DNA from: Burkholderiales bacterium LSUCC0115
GTDB taxonomy: Bacteria; Pseudomonadota; Gammaproteobacteria; Burkholderiales; Burkholderiaceae_A
Direction of reading: 5' to 3'
Length of the DNA: 64,000 nt
NCBI GenBank assembly: GCA_009646425.1
Contig: WJBW01000001.1
Coordinates: 581,475 to 645,474 of the forward strand
The notes under the pieces are model-generated. The model saw only the letters and a list, made by a program, of their open reading frames with translations, was not told where the DNA came from and searched no databases. How positions within the stretch are numbered: position 1 is the first letter of the stretch; every line of letters begins with the position of its first letter. A program made the position numbers and the translations under genes. Shown here piece by piece: positions 55,060 to 61,347 of the stretch.

Positions 55060-56338
55060 GAAAAATGGCTGGAAGTGACTGGATCTCAACCGAAAAGTCA
55101 TCCGCTGGAAAAATATTCAGGACTCTCTCAGTGATTTTCTTAATGACGGGTTTGTTTATGTTTGCAATTAGTATATATATACGGTGATTCCGATTTGATT
55201 CACAAATCTCAAAAAATTGCCCCAAGGTTACATTTCCATTAATCTCAGAAAAGTTATCGTCAATCACATAGATCTTCTCATTACCAATTTTCAAAAGATA
55301 ACTTCTCAATACTTCACTTAGGGCACCAGAACAGTAGATTGCGATTGTTGGTAACGGTTCAATCAGAGTCGACTGCATCCGCCGAAGGGAACGGGACAAT
55401 CTCCCCATTAGCGCAGACAGCGATAATAGGAGTGAAACTACCTGGCAAAGGCTCACCTTCGTTTTAAATAGTGTAAACATAAGCCGAGTCATTGTCTTGA
55501 CGTTTCCGAGTCTATCTCTTGGATTGGTCGTCACAAATGCGGGGAGCCTTGATAGTGCTAACGTCTCCAAGTATTCAACTCGATCTTGGACATATCTCTT
55601 AATGTTTGTATCAGTCCGTAGATGGGTATCCAAATCCTGTAAGGCCTGCTTTACTCGAATCACGTCAATCACGGCACTAGCACTATTTATATTTTTAGTG
55701 GACTGGGGATGAAATTTATACCCATATCGAAATAGGTTTGTCAGGTTTAGATCTTCAAGTTTTGATAAAAGCTCGGTAGAGAACATTAAATCCTCTACTA
55801 CTCTGGTATCAACAAACCGCATCCGAGCGACATTCAGCCACCGCCTATTTATAATCAGTCCAGTGCAGTGATTCAAACACGATTCAGTCGAAATTATTCG
55901 TCGAACATATTCCTCGACAGTGACCCGTTCACATCGGTTGGAATGTCTTCGCTCAAAAGAAGGTGTTGGATGGCTAAATTCACCCACCAGCAGTGAATGA
56001 TCTTTAGTTCTCAGCAGGTCAAGGAGTTTGTACGCATCAACCCCAATATCGTCGTCATCGTCAACGAAGGTTACGTACCTTCCTGTCGAGACTTCCAGTC
56101 CAATATTTCTCGCAGCTCCAGGTCCTGCACCACCACGGACGCCCGAATATTCAATCTTTACGCCCTGCCCCAGTAGCGATGGATCTATTCGTGATGAAAA
56201 GTCGATCTTTCTACCATCGAAGATAATTACAATCTCGATTTGGTCCTCGAGACACTCGAAGTTACGGAGAATTTGACCCGCTATGCGCGCTGGATCTCTT
56301 ACCGTGGGAACTACAAATGACAGCAGACTACTGTTCAC
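55040..56338 (-). CDS. Family 2 glycosyltransferase with C-terminal extension
   Basis: A 432-residue protein. The GT-A domain (residues 1-250) starts SFVVPTVRDPARI, has GAGPGAARNIGLEVSTGRYVTFVDDDDD with the metal-binding DDD near residues 92-99, and MFSTELLSKL further on. Residues 330-432 form a separate part with IAIYCSGALSEVLRSYLLK and EKIYVIDDNF, like the Rossmann-type domain of the radical SAM protein encoded upstream. Donor and acceptor unknown. It overlaps both neighbours (11 and 20 bases). Confidence 0.82.
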   Translation of the reverse strand: MNSSLLSFVVPTVRDPARIAGQILRNFECLEDQIEIVIIFDGRKIDFSSRIDPSLLGQGVKIEYSGVRGGAGPGAARNIGLEVSTGRYVTFVDDDDDIGVDAYKLLDLLRTKDHSLLVGEFSHPTPSFERRHSNRCERVTVEEYVRRIISTESCLNHCTGLIINRRWLNVARMRFVDTRVVEDLMFSTELLSKLEDLNLTNLFRYGYKFHPQSTKNINSASAVIDVIRVKQALQDLDTHLRTDTNIKRYVQDRVEYLETLALSRLPAFVTTNPRDRLGNVKTMTRLMFTLFKTKVSLCQVVSLLLSLSALMGRLSRSLRRMQSTLIEPLPTIAIYCSGALSEVLRSYLLKIGNEKIYVIDDNFSEINGNVTLGQFFEICESNRNHRIYILIANINKPVIKKITERVLNIFPADDFSVEIQSLPAIFHENRRA

Positions 56339-57569
56339 GGACTATTGGTATCTTGATTACGTGCTTTGTCTGTACACCCGGAATCACCCTTGGTTGCATG
56401 TAATCTCTACCGAGACAATATGCACATGAGTCGAGGTGGGGTCGTCCGAAATACCATGACTTGAACGAAGACCGAAGCGAGGCTGAGTCTTGGAAATCTT
56501 CGAGATCAAGGTACTCTGCCTGTGAAACATCAAATGCATCTAGGTTTATCGCGTTTGCTGAAAAGGGGCAATGGTAGATACGACCGTGCAGAATTGTGAG
56601 AGCATCGTTCACGCAGCAAGCATCAAACATCTGTGACAGTTCGTTCGGATTTAGATTGTTCTTAACGATCCTCGCCGAATCGGTCCAGTTCTGGGGCTTG
56701 TGTGCGAAAAATTTTATTTTCTCAGCCTCCAATGTTTCACAGACACGCTTTAAATTCCGAGAATGCTCATCGTAGTCTGTAATCTCGACTACGATCTTAG
56801 GGTCCCGAAGGGCTTCAAGGACATCCTGTCGGGGTACTATCGTACCGTTTGTATATACAGTAACGTGGCCTACCTTTGGGTTTAAACCCAGATAATTTAA
56901 TACACTAGCCAAATCGCGTACCAAAAAGGGCTCTCCGCCTATAACACGCGCGTCCGCGAGATGATCAATGGCGCCCACGAACGTGTCCAAGTTCTTCAGA
57001 AGTTGCCCAATATCTGAATCAACTGGCTTCTGGTAGTACTGCATCAAATTCGAACAGTCCACACATTTCATAGTGCACTTTTCTGTTACCTGAACGTCTA
57101 ATGCGTTCACGTAAACTTCACCTTGAAAACCCTGTACCTGGAGTAGTTTGCTCTTGTGTGTATGCGATCTTCTCTGAACCTCCTCGAAAGACATTAGCCC
57201 CACGAACTCTTCCGGGTGAGCCTCCTCGAGAATACGGACCATAGAGCTTACAATTACACCTGGCTCATTTAGAACAGGGCCCTTCATGATAGTGCGAAAA
57301 TAATTGCTTGTTATAATAACCAAAGTGCCAGAATCCACCATCGAGGTATCAGAACTTGAATATATCGGATATCCCTCGAAGGTCTTACCGGTTCGCGAAT
57401 CGTCATCATCAAAAAAACCGTCAATCTTCAAGTCTTTAGCACTAAGCGTTGCTAGTGCTATCCTCGCGTAGCTACTAACCGCGTCACCCGCTCCGTAAAG
57501 ATACAGTTTCGCACCATTCTTTCGGTGCTGCCTTATTTGTTCAATTGTGAGGGAGCTAATACTAATCAT
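56328..57569 (-). CDS. Radical SAM protein with N-terminal Rossmann-like domain
   Basis: A 413-residue protein. Residues 1-110 form a Rossmann-like domain (KLYLYGAGDAVSSYARIAL, FFDDDDSRTG) similar to sensor or sugar-binding modules in polysaccharide genes. The radical SAM core follows with the 4Fe-4S motif EKCTMKCVDCSN (C-x3-C-x2-C, near 167), then VIGGEPFLVRDL. Additional cysteines (CC near 290, YHCPFS, CAYC near 395) suggest an auxiliary cluster of SPASM type. The likely task is a radical modification (epimerisation, dehydration or cross-link) of a glycan or of the exported protein. ATG at 57569 overlaps the upstream stop by 8 bases. Confidence 0.78.
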   Translation of the reverse strand: MISISSLTIEQIRQHRKNGAKLYLYGAGDAVSSYARIALATLSAKDLKIDGFFDDDDSRTGKTFEGYPIYSSSDTSMVDSGTLVIITSNYFRTIMKGPVLNEPGVIVSSMVRILEEAHPEEFVGLMSFEEVQRRSHTHKSKLLQVQGFQGEVYVNALDVQVTEKCTMKCVDCSNLMQYYQKPVDSDIGQLLKNLDTFVGAIDHLADARVIGGEPFLVRDLASVLNYLGLNPKVGHVTVYTNGTIVPRQDVLEALRDPKIVVEITDYDEHSRNLKRVCETLEAEKIKFFAHKPQNWTDSARIVKNNLNPNELSQMFDACCVNDALTILHGRIYHCPFSANAINLDAFDVSQAEYLDLEDFQDSASLRSSFKSWYFGRPHLDSCAYCLGRDYMQPRVIPGVQTKHVIKIPIVREQ

Positions 57570-58590
57570 TTGGATAGTCGGCCTTGTATAAATTTGAGAC
57601 GTCAAAGTGATAGGAAATCAGTTCTTTTAAGTCAATTATGGTTGTTCGCTTAGAGGACCGTCCAAATATACTTTCACACTTTTCTGAAATCCAAACAGGG
57701 GAGGCCCCGCGGACATATCCAAGCTGCAATTCCGCTAATTCAAAGCGGGGGAAAAAGGTATCAGACCGATCTGTGCTCTTCAAACTCCCAAAGTTTCCTC
57801 TCAGCGTAGAAAAGACAACCACAAAGTCGGAGTCGCGTATCTGATTGTCTAGATATTCAAATTCCGCCAAATTGAACTCCCTCATAACACGCGTTTTAAG
57901 GGAGGTACCTTTTTGCGCCTCCATTCGTAGGTAGCCCAGGCTTACCAAAACTCCCACTGCATTTATTAGAGAGCCGCTCCAATGATAGAAAAAATCTTGA
58001 AATATCACGACCGAATCAGTCATTAGACACGGGAAGAAGTTCTTTAGTATTGGTCGAAAGTCCTCGTAAGACTTCGGAGCATCGATATGTAATAAATGAA
58101 TTGGCTGGTTGGGCGGTGTCGCGCTTCTCAGTAGAGTCTGGTGTAAGGATACCTGTGTTCCCGACAAGTAAAAATCCGTGATTTTCCTGAAGTCAACAAA
58201 CTCTTCTTCGTGAACCAACAGTTCAGCTTTGTCGATATTTTTGACCATATCTAATAGGGGGTTAATGAACCAACCCCGCTTCGAAGCCTTGAATGCGTCA
58301 TATCCAATAACCTCAATGGTTTCGTCTTGGTTTGCCGCATTCCTGTAACGCTCAACGGCCTTTGCCATTAAGAACGTGCTTAATCCAAAGAATACTCCCA
58401 GATCTACTATGCAGCCTTTAGAAACAGTTTGATGTTTGATATATGCGACACAGGCTTCGGTTACCAGTTGAATCCGCTCGGAGACCTCGAGCATTCCTGG
58501 AGGAGTGCCAGTTAAACTGACAATCTCCTTTACATCTTTGACCTCGAACAAGTTGATCTTATCTTGATTCAATGCAATTTTTCCGATCAA
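57562..58590 (-). CDS. SAM-dependent methyltransferase-like protein
   Basis: A 342-residue protein. CIVDLGVFFGLSTFLMAKAVE near residues 65-85 is the SAM-binding loop type of Methyltransf_24/macrocin-like enzymes; EVIGYDAFKAS and LLHIDAPKSYEDFRPIL then VVIFQDFFYHWSG complete the core. A C-terminal part of about 120 residues has no clear match. Methylation of a sugar or lipid is likely. The start overlaps the end of the Nudix gene by 32 bases; a start at 58494 is less likely because it would remove part of the N-terminal helix. Confidence 0.72.
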   Translation of the reverse strand: MIGKIALNQDKINLFEVKDVKEIVSLTGTPPGMLEVSERIQLVTEACVAYIKHQTVSKGCIVDLGVFFGLSTFLMAKAVERYRNAANQDETIEVIGYDAFKASKRGWFINPLLDMVKNIDKAELLVHEEEFVDFRKITDFYLSGTQVSLHQTLLRSATPPNQPIHLLHIDAPKSYEDFRPILKNFFPCLMTDSVVIFQDFFYHWSGSLINAVGVLVSLGYLRMEAQKGTSLKTRVMREFNLAEFEYLDNQIRDSDFVVVFSTLRGNFGSLKSTDRSDTFFPRFELAELQLGYVRGASPVWISEKCESIFGRSSKRTTIIDLKELISYHFDVSNLYKADYPND

Positions 58591-59026
58591 GTATAGTCAT
58601 AAAGTATAAACTTACGAACAAATAATCATAGGGAACTACCTTTAAATTACTCGCAAGTTGCGCCCGGGTAAAAAACTCATAACACACCCCCTCTGACTGG
58701 ACAATAGTCATATTAGAGTCGAAAGTAGCCCAATAGGCGGTTACTGTGTGTATCGATGGACTTATTATGTCGGTGTGTTCAGTTATCCGGGACAATAAGT
58801 TCATGTACCTTGGCTCTATTGACAGCTCCTCCCTCAGCTCCCGTCTTGCACACTCAATTTCCGATTCGTTCTCCTCTTGGTTTCCACCGGGTAGCCCCCA
58901 GTAACCAGGAAATAGGATGTTCGGATGAGGATCTCGCTTAATTAGGCAAATCCTACTTAGTTCGTCCGACAAAACAATCGAACTCGATTTTCTTCTATAA
59001 CTGGTTTCATTTAACAGCAAATGCAT
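58559..59026 (-). CDS. Nudix hydrolase
   Basis: A 155-residue Nudix protein. The Nudix box GGNQEENESEIECARRELREELSIE, given here as the run near residues 47-71, matches G-x5-E-x7-REU-x-EE-x-G-U except that the final Gly position is Ser. It follows the strand GYWGLPGG. GDP-mannose hydrolase-like or nucleotide-sugar hydrolase functions would suit the surrounding sugar genes. It overlaps the hypothetical gene upstream by 20 bases and the methyltransferase-like gene downstream by 32. Confidence 0.82.
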   Translation of the reverse strand: MHLLLNETSYRRKSSSIVLSDELSRICLIKRDPHPNILFPGYWGLPGGNQEENESEIECARRELREELSIEPRYMNLLSRITEHTDIISPSIHTVTAYWATFDSNMTIVQSEGVCYEFFTRAQLASNLKVVPYDYLFVSLYFMTILDRKNCIESR

Positions 59027-59642
59027 GCCCTTCGAAAGTCACTACGGGCCATATTCCGTTTGCCTCAAGATAATCTCTCTCATCGTTATTTTCCGTACGT
59101 GCCCATCCTGGCATTGCCAGGATTCCAGACTTCACCTTAACAAATAGATCTGCGGCAAAGCGTGTGTGGGTCATCTTGTCTGCAGACCCTATGACAAAGC
59201 TCATATTTTTCTCGATGTCATCTTTGTTTGGAAACACTCCTGGCCCTTGCAATATATGGGTCACAAAGTCATCGTACAAGTCCTTCAAAACTCGTAACTT
59301 AAATATTATTTCTGAAAACCCACGGGGTGCGTATATAAAAGTACTATCTCTTTGAGACTGTTTTAAAAACAACCAAAAATAAAATGCAGAATAGGTTTGT
59401 GAGTTGTCTGCGAGCACGATATTTACACCGTCGGTTTTTATAAGCTTCGCATAGTTTTCAAACTGCGCCAGATAGGTTCGGTCTCGATAACTCATCTTGG
59501 TATTTGAGGCCAATAGTAACTGATGAACCGTCGATATTTGGGTGAGATGGTAATCCTTCACATCTAGGAGCAAAAAGGTTTCGTCAGCTATTGCGCCCTT
59601 GTGCTTCGGTAATAATTCCTTAACTTTGTTGTAGAGAGTCAT
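59007..59642 (-). CDS. Hypothetical protein (211 aa)
   Basis: No family recognised. The protein shows an N-terminal region with LLLDVKDYHLTQISTVHQLLL and a central part rich in aromatic residues (SAFYFWLFLKQSQRDSTFIYAPRGF), with no signal peptide. The gene is embedded between the TPR glycosyltransferase (4-base overlap) and the Nudix gene (20-base overlap). Its fixed place in the coupled run suggests a role in glycan assembly. Confidence 0.6.
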   Translation of the reverse strand: MTLYNKVKELLPKHKGAIADETFLLLDVKDYHLTQISTVHQLLLASNTKMSYRDRTYLAQFENYAKLIKTDGVNIVLADNSQTYSAFYFWLFLKQSQRDSTFIYAPRGFSEIIFKLRVLKDLYDDFVTHILQGPGVFPNKDDIEKNMSFVIGSADKMTHTRFAADLFVKVKSGILAMPGWARTENNDERDYLEANGIWPVVTFEGHAFAVK

Positions 59643-61246
59643 GATGCTATCTTCTTAATAACCCGCTTGACGTAGGTTTCATCGTCCTCGGACTCAGTCT
59701 GTTTATAGGTCCAAGTGTCCTTGTATGCGATACTCGGCCCTTCTTCTAGGCCCCAAATGAACGGACCCATGTTACTTTTCAGTAAAACGTGGGTGGGTAT
59801 TCCGGAGGCAGCGGCAAAATGTACAGCCGCCGTAGATACGCTCACGACATAGTCGCAGGTACATATAAGGGCGTGCCAACTATCGATGTCCTTTTTGAAA
59901 TCAACACCAGAAGTAAACATAACGGGGAGCTTATTTTGGATGGCGTAATTTTTTTCTCTTGAAACATCTCCATATTGCAGTGAGAGCGCGACGGCTCCGG
60001 TCTGTGTTACAGCATTTGCAATTAATTCAAAAGAAAGTGACTTTGTACGCTTTTGACGATCCCAATATCCGCCTGTCCAAGAGATTCCGACTATTGTTTT
60101 CCTATTGAATTTCTCTCGGATTTTTTCTCCGTATCGATCAACCTTCGCCTCGTTCGGTCTCAAGTAGATTCGCCGTCCAGATTTAAAGTCTTCGTCACTT
60201 CGTCGAAAGGTCTTCATCAGAGACGCTATCGGAAGAACCCCATTAACCCTCTTGTTCATCGTGGAAAGCCCACGAGCCATTCCGTACGTTATTACATCGA
60301 TTTCAGGGAATGAACGAGCAAATACTGGCTGGGTACGGTCCTCCGAAACTAGAACTAGCTTTTTGGGGTACTTTGCAATTACCTTATCCAAGGGACCAAG
60401 AAATAGTACTTGATCCCCAAGTCCTTGTTCACAGGCCAATAGCGTAAATTTATCTGGGTCTATATCATCAATGCTTGTTATCCGCTTGAAGTCCCTTAAT
60501 TGCTGGGGAAGAGGCCGCCCCACTCGGCCGATCTGGGGCAGTAGACCATTCTCGTATAACTCCCAACCTTTGTCCCAATTTCTTAGCCTGAGTTCAGTGA
60601 AGGACCAGTTCCATGCCAGAGAAACCTTTTTTCCCTCCGAAAGGTCGGTCTTACTGGATAGCTCATTGAAGAGCTCGGAGGATCTTTTGGGGTCAATCTC
60701 GGAGTTTATGTCTGCGAGTGACCGTGTGAGAGTCTCGCTTGTCATACCCCCGTCAATTGCCTTCTGCAAAAGTTGTATCGCCTCCTTAGGCTTTAAATTT
60801 GCACGCAAGACGTTTGCAAGTGAAATGATGATCCTATCCGAGGGGCTCTTTGATTCCTCGTAATATTGCCTGATGATCGATTCTGCTTCCGCGATCTCAT
60901 CTGCTTCGCTAAGGCACTGGGCATAGTTAAGTACAAAGGTCTCGTTGTGAGGCTGTGCCTTATAGCATGCCTCACATGGCTTTCGGGCTCTCCGGTAGTC
61001 TCCTTTAGCGAGATAAAGTGATGCTAGGTTTTGAACCGCGATCATCGAGTGTGGGTTTTTGGCGATCGCATTAGCAAAGTAGACCTCTGCCTCTGCGTGG
61101 TCGTTCTTCTTTAGCGCCAGCGCGCCTTTAACGCTGAGCACCACATCTTCTGGTGCCTTTAGTTTCGCTATGCATCTCTCAGCCTCTGCAAACATCTTTT
61201 TGTTTATGAGGCCTTCAATTTCCTTTAGCTTGGTCGCATCTTGCAC
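59639..61246 (-). CDS. TPR glycosyltransferase (probable S-layer glycosyltransferase)
   Basis: About 535 residues: TPR-like helical repeats (roughly residues 5-190; for example VYFANAIAKNPHSMIAVQNLASLYLAKGDY, broken here) followed by a GT-B-like domain with WNWSFTELRLRNWDKGWELYENG, ACEQGLGDQVLFLGP, VGISWTGGYWDR and VVSVSTAAVHFAAASGIPTHVLL. That layout resembles protein O-glycosyltransferases acting on flagellin or S-layer protein. Start: the longest frame begins at GTG 61288, inside the terminator of the array gene, so I take GTG at 61246. ATG at 61195 is another option. It sits directly downstream of the putative S-layer gene. Confidence 0.75.
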   Translation of the reverse strand: MQDATKLKEIEGLINKKMFAEAERCIAKLKAPEDVVLSVKGALALKKNDHAEAEVYFANAIAKNPHSMIAVQNLASLYLAKGDYRRARKPCEACYKAQPHNETFVLNYAQCLSEADEIAEAESIIRQYYEESKSPSDRIIISLANVLRANLKPKEAIQLLQKAIDGGMTSETLTRSLADINSEIDPKRSSELFNELSSKTDLSEGKKVSLAWNWSFTELRLRNWDKGWELYENGLLPQIGRVGRPLPQQLRDFKRITSIDDIDPDKFTLLACEQGLGDQVLFLGPLDKVIAKYPKKLVLVSEDRTQPVFARSFPEIDVITYGMARGLSTMNKRVNGVLPIASLMKTFRRSDEDFKSGRRIYLRPNEAKVDRYGEKIREKFNRKTIVGISWTGGYWDRQKRTKSLSFELIANAVTQTGAVALSLQYGDVSREKNYAIQNKLPVMFTSGVDFKKDIDSWHALICTCDYVVSVSTAAVHFAAASGIPTHVLLKSNMGPFIWGLEEGPSIAYKDTWTYKQTESEDDETYVKRVIKKIAS

Positions 61247-61259
61247 AGTTTGTCGCCCG

Positions 61260-61294
61260 AAAAAAAAAGAGGTGGGGAAAATCCCCACCCCTCT
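61260..61294 (-). terminator. Intrinsic terminator of the S-layer-like gene
   Basis: On the minus strand an 8-base-pair GC-rich stem (GGTGGGGA with TCCCCACC, 61271-61278 and 61282-61289), extended by AGA/TCT across a CC bulge, has a 3-base loop and is followed by a run of at least eight T. It lies about 50 bases after the stop codon at 61348-61350. Confidence 0.85.
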
Positions 61295-61347
61295 TAGGTT
61301 ACAGATCTAGGAGTCTAAGCTAACGCTTAAGCACCTAATACTTCGAC

